Assembly (NCBI GenBank): GCA_004352715.1
Contig: SCFE01000094.1
Coordinates: 798,640 to 862,639, forward strand
Source of the DNA: Hofstenia miamia
Lineage: Eukaryota; Xenacoelomorpha; Acoela
Reading direction: 5' to 3'
Length of the DNA: 64,000 bases
The notes below the pieces were generated by a model. That model was not told where the DNA came from. It did not search any database and saw nothing but the letters and a program-made list of their open reading frames with translations. Position numbers and translations under genes: made by a program. Of this stretch, positions 9,406 through 20,647 are shown piece by piece. The stretch's first letter is position 1. The number at the start of each line of letters is the position of its first letter.

Positions 9406-11039
9406 ACACTCCATAAGGTATATTATTATCTGCATTTACTAATAATAATCATTGTAAATTGAAGAAATTTGTTGTGAAACCATTGTAGCTAATAATTAAT
9501 CATTTTTGTTTTCTTGTCTCTCTTATGATTAATTTAATAAACATATTAACATAAATTTTAGTACATGTAGAAAAATACATTTTCTATTTACTAGACTGTA
9601 ATACAAAATGTTCTGCAGTAGCACTGTTACCAATCTGCATGTCATCATTGTGGAAAAGTATTTTGTTGATCAAAACCTTGTATTTTTGGGCCAATGCAAT
9701 GAATTAATGTTTAGGCAGAAAATAGTAAACACCATTATCAAGTCTAATCTTTACTGCAACATTACACCATGTGTTCAAATGAACAGTGTCTTTGATTGTT
9801 AGACAAATTTTTTTCAGAAGTTCACTATCAGTACTCACATTTGAAAAAATACATGTTGATGACCATGAATTGATGTTATTTAAATGTTCTAAAGTATCAT
9901 CCTCATCTTGCATGTTGGTTTTGACAAAGATAATAGCATTATTAATTGCAAGACATTTTCAAATAATAGAATTCACTAGGACTGGTAGACTATATCATTC
10001 TGGATATTTGCATGGAATGAAGAAATGACAGAAAATCAAAATTATTTCATTTGATGTTTGTTGTGTTTGTGTAAAATCTAGTTATAACTATACATTTGTG
10101 TTTTAATTAAATAAATGTATTGATATTATATTTTCCAAGTTGCAAAATGTAATGCAATATTCAGTTTTTGGAGGTTGGTTAAATTTCCCAACTGCAGGTA
10201 AGTTATTTTTACATTTACATAGTGAGTATTCTATGATTAAGCAAATTTTTAGTTGGAAATTGATTGGTTTACATGTTAAAAATTTCTTGGGGACACTTGA
10301 TTTGCAAATGAAAACACTACATATATTGTCAATGCAATGTGTAAAGAAACTAAATTACAAATGAAAAAACATCAAAAAAAACTGTAAAAAGATAATTTCT
10401 TCTTTCATAGCATTAAAAATGCCAACTGCTTTACAATGGGTAACAACTAATTTGATGTTGGGAGAGAACACATATTGACATTATCAGTGAATATACAGCA
10501 TAAATTCATTCTTTCAATGATTAAAAGTGCTTGATACTTTTAAACAGTTTGATTTTGGTAAAACACTATAATTAAAATCTCTTAGCAAAGAAATCAATTG
10601 TAAAATAAATTAACAAAATAATTAACAAGAAAAAATAATTTTACCAAAAAATTTACAATAAATAATTGGTAAAATAGAATTAATTTTTAGAATAGTGGTG
10701 ATGTTTACAAAATTTCTTTGTTCTTTACTTCTTTGTTCTAGTTCTAATTTATATGTCATGCATGGTTTTGGTTTTTCAATGATGAAAGCACAATTTAAAG
10801 CATGTTTTCACCTATATTAAAGTTGGTTTCACTTTGAAAACATTTGTTTATCAAATAATCATTTCAACATACAAGAGATTGAAAGCACTAATGGTTTTTG
10901 GTGTTGGGAATTCAGGTGCATTTTTCATTTTTAATGCTAAAAGATAAAATTTGTGACTAACCAACTCTCTGCTTTGAAGTACTTAAACATCAGAGTGAAT
11001 TGGGCCAATAATTTTCAAATGCATCTTCACAAAGAATAA
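9406..11039. other. AT-rich region without supported genes
   Basis: Several short open frames (for example 9608-9802 and 10140-10364) have no recognisable domains. One ends near a GTAAGT that could be a splice donor, but no matching exon was found. Confidence 0.5.
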
Positions 11040-11450
11040 TTGTGTGTGTTATATACTTTTTACTTTTGAAAAATTTTATATGTGGTATTATTTTATGTGT
11101 CTATATATATTTTTTGTATTATCTATATTTCTATAATACATTTTTGTTTAAACAATATTATATATGGTATTGCTATATTTGCTTATACACATTGATATAA
11201 TATTTCACTTTCCAACATACACATTTTTGGTATAAACAATTTTATATATGGGATTGTATTATTTGCATATACATGATGATGTAATATTTCACTTTCCAAT
11301 TGATAAATTTATTGGTATACATGATTTTATGCATTATTTTTTTATTCACTTATATATCACTTATATATGTTGATGTAATATTTCACCAAAAATGTTTTCC
11401 TTATAAATAAGTTTATATGTGCTATTTTGTTATTGTGTATTTTGTTTAAT
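11040..11450. repeat. Degenerate AT-rich tandem repeat, units about 84-95 bp
   Basis: The phrase AATATTTCACTTTCC occurs at 11199 and 11283, and AATATTTCACC at 11378, giving spacings of 84 and 95 bases. Between them recur a GTATA(A)ACAA-TTTTATATATGG-ATTG segment and a CATATACA-TGAT segment. Weaker copies extend upstream to about 11040. Confidence 0.7.
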
Positions 11451-11611
11451 TTCTTTAATCTGCAATTAACTGAATGGAATTATTTTTTTTAATATCATAT
11501 TTTTAGCCAATAAGGCAAATTTATAGACATTGTTCTCACTATGTAAAACTTGTCAAGTATGACTGTGCAATATGTCACTATATCCATCCCCCCAATATCC
11601 ATGGCCTCATG

Positions 11612-11660
11612 CTTGACCAATCAGAATAGGTGTTACAAACCTGCCTCTTGACCAATCAGA
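11612..11660. promoter_or_regulatory. Direct repeat of CTTGACCAATCAGA (two CCAAT boxes)
   Basis: The identical 14-mer occurs at 11612-11625 and 11647-11660, 35 bases apart, each with a CCAAT box in the NF-Y consensus context (CCAATCAG). It lies in a locally less AT-rich patch. No gene is seen directly downstream, so a role as promoter or element control region is unproven. Confidence 0.35.
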
Positions 11661-13241
11661 TCAGAGGAAAGTGGCACAAGGTGGACTCAGCCATTATTAC
11701 TGCTGTTTCAAGTAGTTAATTGGCTTATATTTTATAAAATTATTCAAAATGTACCATATCACACAAATTATTTTACATTTCTGGCCCCACAAACACTCTA
11801 CTTACTTCAAAACAAGCAAATTTGATGGCTTCATGAGTAAAAAATACAATATATTTCTAAAAATACTGATGCTGCAATTCTAAGTAAAAGCTGTAAATCT
11901 ATATTTGTGCTATTTTAGTTATAAATTCTGCATTTTCAAAGCAGATAAAGCTATAAATACTTTCTATTTTGTTGCAAAAATCTAGCTTGAATAAAAGCAT
12001 TTGTAAAATGATAATAACATGTCAAAAAATTTGAGTCATTTTCATTGCACACCATAAAGCAGATGAAAACTAAATTGATTTTTAAACAAGTGTTCTTTGA
12101 TAATTTAAATTGCAAGTACATATTACATGCTTTACAACAAAGGGAATTATATAAACATGGGAAGCTGGCTTACACAACAATAAATCACTGTAGATGATTA
12201 ATATGTTTTGTGCAAAACACATTCAAAGTAAACACATTTGGAATTATTTTTTTTGAAAATTACTGCAAGTTCTTTAGGAGATCAACAATATAATATATGA
12301 CACATCACCACAAAATGAGTCACAATGCACCAAATTGTCATATTGCATTATTATTATTTCTGCATAGAGGACATTTTCAGCTTTCATATGAGCTATAGAT
12401 CACAAAAATCAGATAAAAACTGATAAAATTTGAAGAAACTATATCTTGAATTTTGAGCATTTATTTTCAAAGGTGTTTGAGTAAATTGCAATCAAAATTG
12501 ATGAACCTTCAAACATAAAATGTCCTTAGCAACCAGTAGCTTCTAATTACTTTACCACCATAGTCTGATTATTCTGATATCAATGTACAGAAATATACAT
12601 GAGTACATGTATTTGATGAAAAATATTCTGTTTTATAGTCCAGAAAGGATGCACCTATGACTCCATGACTTTTCAGTGACACAAAAATAGACCTCATAAA
12701 AGTGCATAAATAAGGGATCAATTCTCAGTATATCTTGGACCAAATTGAAGTTGCTAATACATTGTTAATAAAAACACAAATTTTAATATCCAGGAAGAAA
12801 ATTTTCATTTTAATCCTTTCAATGAATTTCCAGGGCAGACAAGTACCTTCAGTAGCAGGGGTTACATACTTGTGCAAGAACAGGATAAAAAAATCTATAT
12901 TTTGCAGCCAATTAAATAATATAATAATGAAGAGTTAATATACACAAAATTCAATATTAAGAAATAATTAAACATTGCTAATAAATACAAACACATATGT
13001 AATGAAATGATTTTAAGTAACTTATGCATAAAATTGGGTAAAACCAGGCTCCACTGAAGATAGGTGCCATATAATTTCACAATGGTAATTAAGTTAATAT
13101 TTTACACCTTTAGAGTTATTTATCAAACTTAACTGAACGCACAAAATTTATTATTTATGCACTATGTAGCTGAACAAATTTCAATCAAAACAACTTATTT
13201 TGAAACCTAGTAGTTAACTCTGTCCTTTCATGTCACTTTAA
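11661..13241. other. AT-rich intergenic DNA
   Basis: No ORF above background and no repeat that I could recognise. Confidence 0.55.
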
Positions 13242-15240
13242 TTACTGCGTCCTTTTTTTATAAGGGCTTTGGATCTCTGTGTCACACTCATTGTCACTGT
13301 TATTCTTCTCTTCTGATAGTTCTGGTTTAAAGCATGTAATATCCTTTGACTCACAAGTACTGCAGAAAACATGAATTTTATTATAAAGATATTTTTGTCT
13401 AGTCATATCCAAACTGGGAGGTGGAATTGGAGTTGGTTCTGTTCTTGAGGGAGTTTCCTTATTTCTCATAACAGTTGGACAGTTTTCACCTCTGAATCAG
13501 TTGTTCCTCTGGTAAACACACATCCAAGATTTCTGCTATCAAACTTCAATCTGTACAAGGACTTGATATCATTTAGAGGCTTGAAAAAATCATTGAGGTA
13601 GTTCTGCCAGTCGTACATAGGAACCATGAAATTACCATTCTCATCACCCACTAACTGAGCCCTATTGATTCCTGTTAAAGTACTGTCTTCCACTGTCTTG
13701 GCAATATCCTGTAATTTATATAATTTTTTTCTCCTAAATTTTTGCTTAAAAAGTCAAAAACACCAATCTGAAGAAAACTTGGTATGCCCTGTAATGAGGA
13801 AATCTAGAGTAATGCTTCTATGCAAACTGTGAATCACTGTCCAACAAAGGTACCAGAGAAGATATTTATTCTTGTTTTGGCTGGAGCAATTGTCACAATG
13901 CAGATCAACATCTGTTTCACCCAGACTATAATTGTCAAAGAAATGATGTTGGTAGGAAATTACAGCATTGGATCCCTTACTACTCAACATGCCTTTATCT
14001 ATTAGATAGTTAATCTGTTGAGGCAAAGCCTTTCAACAAATACCAAATTTAGCACATTTCCTTGGAGTTAAGAAATAGATAGGGCCAGGATGATAGGGAT
14101 CTGAAGGGAAATGAACTTGCTGTGTGAAATCAAAGCTGTAGTGCATATTCATATCTCTACTGCATGGACTAGTTTGACAAAGTTTGGTGATGCCAAGGGA
14201 GCAAACAGTCTCCTTAGAAGATCTCACCATTTCTTGATACACTGAGCATTTTGTTGTGACAGTTGACAGATGCTTTTTTGATTCTTTAACTTGGCTGATT
14301 TCACAATATCATGAAGGTTTGTGCTTTTATAAATTGTGTAATTATTCTGCTGACATTCCAAACACAGATCAGACATTGGCTTTGTTTTCACAATGTGGGG
14401 ACATAGTCTTTTCTATGTTGTTTTAAAAGTGGTAATTTCTGTGGCCTTCTGTCCAATTTCTTCCATTGCTTTAAAATATTTGTGCCATATTGAGGATTTT
14501 GTTTCAGAGGATGGCAAGAGGTTGACATCATCTTTCTTGAAACCTGGCACCCTACCATGTAGGACTAAAGTATGCTGCTCTGTAAAATTTGTTAGGAATG
14601 AGATGATTCCTAGAATATCTTCATATGACAGGGCCCTGCAATTGAAACATCAATCTCCAGCTTTTTTCTTATGTTGACACAGACCATTTTCTTTGTACCA
14701 AGTGATACATGATGTTAATTTGTTTTGGCTTATGACATGCATGAACTTGAATGTCTCCCTGCAAACTTGTTTTTTCTTGATGAGGTATATAGTTCTTTGA
14801 TGTTGCCTATCCTTCTGTCTTTTTAATTTTGTTGGAACTGTGAGGACTGATCTATTCATAGTACAACTCACTTTTAACATGATAATTATGTCTTCTTCTG
14901 ATTCTGTTAATTCACACATATTGTGCCTCTAAGCCAACACCCACTCTTCATCAAAAGCTTTAACACATTTTCCTTGAGTTCCCAGATTAAAACCAAACTT
15001 GAAATTCAAAACTTTCTGTAGTTCCTCTCCATCATCAGCAGAAACTACATGGACCATGACAGCATGCAAAATAGAAGCAGTTTCATTCCATCACTTTGCT
15101 CAAAGGAGAAATTATTGATTTCTAAACTACATGGAGCATTTAATAACTGTAATAATTCATCATCTGAATCTTTATCTAACAGCACCTTCAACATCTGATT
15201 CTTCCTCACTACTTTCAAACTCACAGTTGTCATCAACAAA
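13242..15240 (-). pseudogene. Decayed transposase-like gene with HCDNC-SQNKN and GHTKF-DW motifs
   Basis: A chain of minus-strand frames forms one broken gene. In order: an acidic N-terminus (to 15045); MCELTESEEDI...VCRETFKFMHVIS (14650-14919); a stretch with LCPHIVKTKPMSDLCLEC near 14330-14400; HYSFDFTQQVHFPSD and GPIYFLTPRKCAKFG (14033-14150); DVDLHCDNCSSQNKNKYL (about 13870) and FLITGHTKFSSDWCF (13754-13800); then a C-terminal part (13466-13693 and 13242-13469) separated by a frameshift. Repeated Asp-containing motifs (FD, CDNC, GHTKF-D) look like an RNase-H-fold DDE-type nuclease, similar in style to DUF7869-like proteins common in invertebrate genomes. That functional reading is inference. 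Several stops and frame changes make it non-functional. Confidence 0.6.
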
Positions 15241-15961
15241 ATTCATTCACAATCTTGAAAATAGAAGTAAGATTAACAGCAATACTAACTTAAAGAAAAC
15301 TACAGTGTTATCTATCATTTTTGTTTACATCTATTTGTTTGTTTTTGTATGTTATATATTTTCCACTTGCAGCACTAGTCTCTGCTGAGGAAATAATAGT
15401 TTCTTTCTCTAAATACTTTTAACATATACTAATTTGATTAGGAAACATTTATAAAGCCAATTATTATATTTTTGTAGTTTCAAATATGATTTTTGGAAAA
15501 GAAACTATGTACATATATATTTATCATTTTGCAAAGTTTTTATTGATTGGCTAGGGAAACTGATTGAACCCTAAGCATATAAAGAAATTGAGAACACTGT
15601 TTTTGTAAATGTTGTAGCCATCTAATGGACCAATTTATCTCTGATTTGAAGATTTAAATAGCAAACAAAATTAAAATTAACAATTTATGCTAACAGAAAA
15701 TGCTTTGTAGGAACTAGTTATAGCATTCTCTTAACTAATGTAAGCAAACCTGTTAAAATAAATATTTAGTGCATTGCAAAATGAATGAATAACAACCTAT
15801 AGAAGCTTTTATGAGGCTTTTCTAAACAGTGAATATGGTGGGGAGATAATGCAAAAAATAATCAAAAACTGTTCCACTACTTACATGCTACTAAAGTAGT
15901 GTATTCTTGATTACTGAGGAAACTATCAATCATCAATCTACAAAGTCACTTCGAACCAATA
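15241..15961. other. AT-rich DNA between two pseudogenes
   Basis: No supported gene. The last part may contain further unreadable portions of the following ORF3-like pseudogene. Confidence 0.5.
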
Positions 15962-16966
15962 AAAGTTATTACCCTACTGCCAAAAACCACTATCACAGTC
16001 AAAGAGGAAGAAAAACTCCTTGCAACATCATTCATTCAAATCTCTCCACAAATTCAACATCTCCTCAATCAAATTACAAATGAGAAACTAACAAAAATGG
16101 AAGTCATTTCAACTCCCATGTGGATTAGAGCTGAAAACTAAAATCTGCTAATGGATAAATTTACTCTCAATAACAAAATGCAGATCCAAATCACTCTGAT
16201 CCAATATACTCCAGACAACATTTCGGACATTGAGCTAATAAAAATGAACATTTTTGCAGAGTCATTCACTAAAACTGAACTTGAAACTCTCATGTCGCCC
16301 AATCAACAAACTGTTTTCAATATCAAATGCCCTCATACCAGATTATTGATCACTCAAAAAACAAATCAATCCTTAGCAAAAAACATCAAAATTTGACATA
16401 ATAGCCAAACTGGACCACAAATCTCTAAATTACCCAGTAACATTTGGAGCAGCCCAAATTACAGCAACAACTGGACACTGGCACCAACTTGAATCTCAAA
16501 TTGCTACAGCCAATGATTTCTGCATCCCACCTCTGTTAGTTGGCATCCTAATTATTGCTCCTTATGCCAAAGACAAATCAGTCCAACCAGTAAACACACC
16601 ATACCTTCATACAAGCTGTACTACTATACAGCCCAGGATATCATGAACTCAAAGGAGCAAAACTGTTCAAAGACGCTGCCAACCAACTCAGAGACAACAA
16701 TCAAGTGTATAGATTACTCATTGATACCAAAAATACCCCTGAAGACATTTACAAAAAAGGAGCTCCAATCAGACTACAAATTGCAAACTGTAAAAACAAG
16801 CTAAACAAAAAGAAATTAAAATCACTAACATTATTCACTGGTAGCAAAGGTATCATATGAGCCAATCTTCTCCAGGAAGACCTCCATTACTACAATGTGT
16901 CAAAAAGAATCGAAATCATCATCATGATCCATGCAGAAGTAAATGACCTCAATAAGATGACAGAAG
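15962..16966 (+). pseudogene. Diverged broken copy of Gypsy ORF3
   Basis: Frames in succession match ORF3 (1809-4154) in order. EEEKLLATSFIQISPQIQ corresponds to EEELLATSSVQLSPHIR; FTKTELETLMSPNQQ corresponds to FSKEELVILQSPGRQ; a segment containing NYPVTFGAAQITA corresponds to NYPVTIGTTSLQA; and DLHYYNVSKRIEIIIM corresponds to TTRYYDVTKRIEIITM. The last match is followed by HAEVNDLNKM, where the first copy has a stop then ADVSDPDEM. Identity is low, so the two come from well-separated members of a family. Stops and frameshifts at about 16140, 16395 and 16645 disable it. It ends where a hAT-type MITE fragment begins. Confidence 0.75.
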
Positions 16967-17100
16967 AAAAATGCATTTAATGATAATATATTATCAATAT
17001 TTCATTTTTACCAAAAATTTATTGATTTAGCCAGTCAAAATCACTTTTAAGAATCTGACGGGGGACATATTTCACAATGTCCCACTTGTGTATGCCACTG
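16967..17100 (+). mobile_element. hAT-type MITE, right-end fragment
   Basis: The sequence from AAAAATGCATTT (16967) to TATGCCACTG (17100) aligns with the right half of the MITE at 38750-38960, sharing CCAGTCAAAATCA and CTGACGGGGGACAT. The left half is missing at the junction with the ORF3-like pseudogene. Confidence 0.7.
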
Positions 17101-17391
17101 GCCTTAAGAAGCATCTAAGGAAATGAATATTAGTATCAGCACTTTGTCAAAAATGTGCTAAATTTCTGAAATTTGCGATTTGAGGAAGAAAATGTTAGTA
17201 CTTTGAACACCATAAATGAAATTATTAAATTTTGTCGAAAACTTTTTTAAGCTGTTTGCAGAAACACCAAATAGTATTGATGTGGCTAGCACATCTTAGC
17301 TAAGCAAATTGTTTAATTGAAGCAAATAAAGGCATATGCTTTTGAAAAATATGAGGCTTAAACCCACTGAGTCACTTATTGAATCATTGGA
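17101..17391. other. AT-rich spacer
   Basis: Nothing recognisable. Confidence 0.5.
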
Positions 17392-18071
17392 GCTGGTTAT
17401 TTATCCGCCAGTCTAGTGTTTTCCAATGCTTGTAAATATGTTAATATTTAAGCTGTATATAAGATGACACTTATTGCAAATAGAGAAAAGTTTTATTATG
17501 TTTAACTGAAAATTCAGACCTGTGTTAGCCCCACTGATGTTATATGATGACCCTGATGTTATTGAGCTGAGTGACAATGATGGAAGGAAGGTTTTCCACT
17601 AGTTCCAGGAAGTTTGAATCAGGGGGCTACCAATTTCTCCTTACATTAGTACAGCCTGGCGTGATCGAATGGTTTTTGCTTGGTATTCAACAGTGAAAAA
17701 TTTGTTGGAATAAATTAGTTCAACTTGATGCCTTTTTGTAATATGAGTCCAAAGTGAGTAAGAATGAGCACTGCTCCTAATGTTGCATGATTTGAACAAA
17801 GAGCCATCAAGATATTATGTTGATATCATGGGGCCCCTGGAATGCAAGTTCTTGCTGATATGTTCTGCAACAGCACTATACTCTGGAAAATACAAAGAAA
17901 ATGGCTAGCCTGGCATGGAACGGCATGTAAAATCAGAGCTTGTTATTTATTAACCTGCCTAGTGTTTTCCAATGTTTGTAAATATGTTAATACTTAAGCT
18001 TTATATAAGATGACACCTTTATTGTAAATAGATAACAGTTTTAATAATGTTTAACTGAAAAGTCAGACCTG
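17392..18071 (+). mobile_element. TRIM-like element: two direct repeats of about 132 bp around a non-coding core
   Basis: 17392-17522 and 17938-18071 are direct copies of each other with small differences. They share CTAGTGTTTTCCAATG, TGTAAATATGTTAATA and GTTTAACTGAAAA-TCAGACCTG. Each carries a TATATAAG box (17456-17463 and 18002-18009), as LTR promoters do. The 415-bp core has no ORF. This is the structure of a terminal-repeat retrotransposon in miniature, but exact TG/CA ends, primer site and target duplication were not resolved. Confidence 0.5.
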
Positions 18072-18434
18072 CTTTTGAACGTGATGTCTCTTTAGAAATA
18101 AACTATGTAATGATAAACAAAATCATTTGCTTCCCCCAAATTTTGAAAATCAATAAGTGAAGGACGCCATCGCCCATGAGTGCAGCATTGATGGGGATCT
18201 CAAAAAGTCAGTGGTTTTGTTATTAAGCTAAAATGTGATTGCTGACTATAGTGCTACAAATTTCAACATTTCATGGTATAGCACATCTATCAATTGTTTA
18301 CGACAATGTTCAAACCAGAGTATATATATTCTACAAACACTTAATGAACAAAAAGTCTAAATTTAGCACTTGAAAAGTATAGGATACATTCAATTAATAT
18401 TTTGTTGCATAGCCTCTACTTTGTTTCACTGCTT
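18072..18434. other. Spacer and probable left flank of the Tc1 element
   Basis: AT-rich. The last hundred bases or so probably belong to the Tc1-like element's 3' non-coding part, but no terminal inverted repeat was found. Confidence 0.4.
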
Positions 18435-19395
18435 CTAGTCTCTTTCCATGATTACTTGTAATGCTTTTGCACATATCCACTGGAATCTTGTTCCATTCTT
18501 CCTTGCAGAAATCCTCAAATTATTGAACATCCTCAAATGAACTCGCACTTTAAATTCTTTCCACAGATTTTTTATGGGATTGAGGTCTGGAGATTGGCTT
18601 CGCCATTTAATCACCTCAACAGCATTATCATCCAACCATTTTTGAGTTGCTTTTGCCATGTGCTTAGCATCAATGTCCTGCTGAAAAATAAATAGCGCCC
18701 ATATCCTAATAATCAGTCAGATTTAAGGAGATTTTGCTCAAGTATGCTGCGGTATTGAGAGGCATCCATTCTTCCTTTGATTATATCCAGTTCTCCAGTG
18801 CCATTTGAAGAAAAACACCTCCAAACCATAATGCTTTCACCGCCGTACTTAACAGTAGGAATGGTGTTTTGAGGCTTTTGGGCTGTTCTTTTCTTTCTCC
18901 AAACACGTGCGGCTGTATTCCTTCCGAACAACTCGATTTTGGTCTCATCAGACCATATTACTTTAGCCCAAAAATCACTTGATTCGTTTTCATATTGTTT
19001 CACAACGCTTAAACGCGCTTTCAGGTGCTTAGCTTTTAGTAGAGGAACGTTCCGTGGTACTCTACAATGCGGCCCTGTGAGATAGAGAGTCCTGCTTATT
19101 GTGTCTTTGCTAACTTTTCTGCCTGTAGCTTTCAAATCATTTTGAATTTCTTGACATGTGATGTAAGGGTTCCTTTGAACTTTGCGAGCAATCCATCTTG
19201 CACTTTTGTTGTCAATTCTACGAGGCCTGCCATTCCTCTGCATGTTTGCAGTTGTATTAAATTTTTTCCACTTTCTAGTCAGGTTTCCTACTGTAGATAA
19301 AGGCAAGTTGAAATCCCGTGATATTTTTCAATAGCCATCTCCTGTTTTATGCTTCTCAATGATTACTTGATAATTCTTTAACTTTGCCCATCGCG
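18435..19395 (-). pseudogene. Tc1/mariner-type transposase (broken)
   Basis: DD34E transposases cut and paste Tc1 elements at TA sites. Minus-strand order: a helix-turn-helix region (KHKTGDGY, stop, KISRDFN at 19320-19350; then STVGNLTRKWKKF and GRPRRIDNKSARWIARKV), then catalytic blocks WSDETKIELFG (first Asp), QQDIDAKHMA near 18670 (second Asp) and SPDLNPIKNLW near 18570-18600. In the last block the expected Glu of the DDE triad is Lys. A TGA interrupts the N-terminal domain, and a stop plus frame change lies near 18700. An apparent start at 19306 is internal. Terminal inverted repeats could not be identified, so element ends are undefined. Clearly inactive. Confidence 0.9.
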
Positions 19396-19553
19396 GTATG
19401 AGTCTAGCGAAATAGTAGATTGATAATGATTGAAGATATTTTATTGGTCATAGCAGGGCGATATGCTCTTTTTTTTTGGTCAATGCAAAGGCTGATTAAT
19501 TAGCCAATAGTTTTTGTTAATGGCAATTATTAAATGTCCTTATTTCTAGTATC

Positions 19554-19717
19554 TAACTATTTGATATGTATTGAGCAGCTAGTATCATTCCTGGTTGCAT
19601 AGCACAACAAGCATTCTATTTACTTTGTTTGATAATACAAAATCACTAAAGAGATAAGTCGAGTTGTGTCATGCATATTATAGTAGCATAACTGTAAGCT
19701 AGGTTACACATAATAAC
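19554..19717 (+). mobile_element. LTR, left part, split by a hAT-type insertion
   Basis: Aligns with the start of the LTRs at 40461-40899 and 7244-7670 (GAGCAGCTAGT, GGTTGCATAGCACAA, GTTGTGTCATG). Its continuation lies at 22364-22638, after the insertion. The terminal dinucleotide is TA where TG is expected. Confidence 0.65.
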
Positions 19718-20097
19718 CAGAGGCGTATTCTCTAACCAGCATTTTTATGATTTTAGAGCGTTTTTTCCTATCTCTTATTTGGGAACTGAGTAAATTTAAT
19801 ACCACATCAAACTGATTTTTACACTATATTTATATAAATTTGTAATTTGTAATTAAGTACTCAATTGAATTTTCAATTACAGGTAACACATCTAATTGAG
19901 TTGCCATTTTTATAAAGCATTGCGTTTAGTACTTTCTTGCAAAACCGTGTATAAATTACAATTTTGATAAAATTGAAGCATTTCGATTGTTTTGATCCAT
20001 AAACTATACATTGGTTTAATTGGCTAGTACATGTATCATCTTGTTTAGCAACCATCTCACTGATAAATTAAAAAATCATAGTTACTTCAGTCTTGAA

Positions 20098-20277
20098 TGT
20101 CGCAATAACTAGGTATTGCGACATCCACACTTTAATAGAAATTAAAAGAGCAAGGGGTGCGTTCATATTAACGCACACTTCGAAATTTAGTGTAATCATT
20201 GAAATTGCATCATACAATTGTAGCCGAACGTTATTGATTGGTTCACGAGGTGTGCGCTAATGATCACTGCACCTCGA
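20098..20277. repeat. Cluster of three short hairpins
   Basis: Hairpin 1: TGTCGCAATA / TATTGCGACA (20098-20107 and 20114-20123), perfect 10-bp stem with 6-base loop. Hairpin 2: GTGCGTT / AACGCAC (20157-20163 and 20170-20176), again with a 6-base loop. Hairpin 3: CGAGGTG / CACCTCG (about 20247-20277) with a longer loop. All lie within the outer hAT-like element. Confidence 0.7.
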
Positions 20278-20647
20278 ATGAGAAATCAAACGTCTCACCA
20301 ACAATTCCCGCCAAGCAAACATCATCAATAAATAGAGAAACTTTTTCAAGTTCTACATATACATACATTGGCTGTGGTTTTAAGCTAAGACAAATGTTGG
20401 GATTTATTTATTAGATTATTTTAGTGGCTGTAGCAGTTATTTAGAAGTAAGCTAGACAAGCTCAAACTGTGTCATGTGCACAAACGCAGCCCTGGTTGAA
20501 CGTGTTGGTGAGCCTGCAAAGGAGGCTCATCAATGCTATACAAAGCTGTGGAATATGAGCATTAGCTTACTATTGTTTACGGCCAACAAGAAACATAGTT
20601 TATTCTTAGTCCGCCTTAATAATACCTGCATACGGTTAGGTAGATCG

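Noticed and set aside
10140-10364. Possible exon ending at GTAAGT (near 10198)
   Set aside because: A donor-like sequence alone is expected by chance in AT-rich DNA. No matching acceptor-exon pair or recognisable protein was found.
14393-14677. Plus-strand 94-aa frame
   Set aside because: It lies opposite the minus-strand transposase-like pseudogene, whose motifs explain the sequence; this is a shadow frame.
19067-19300. Plus-strand 77-aa frame
   Set aside because: Shadow of the Tc1 transposase on the minus strand.
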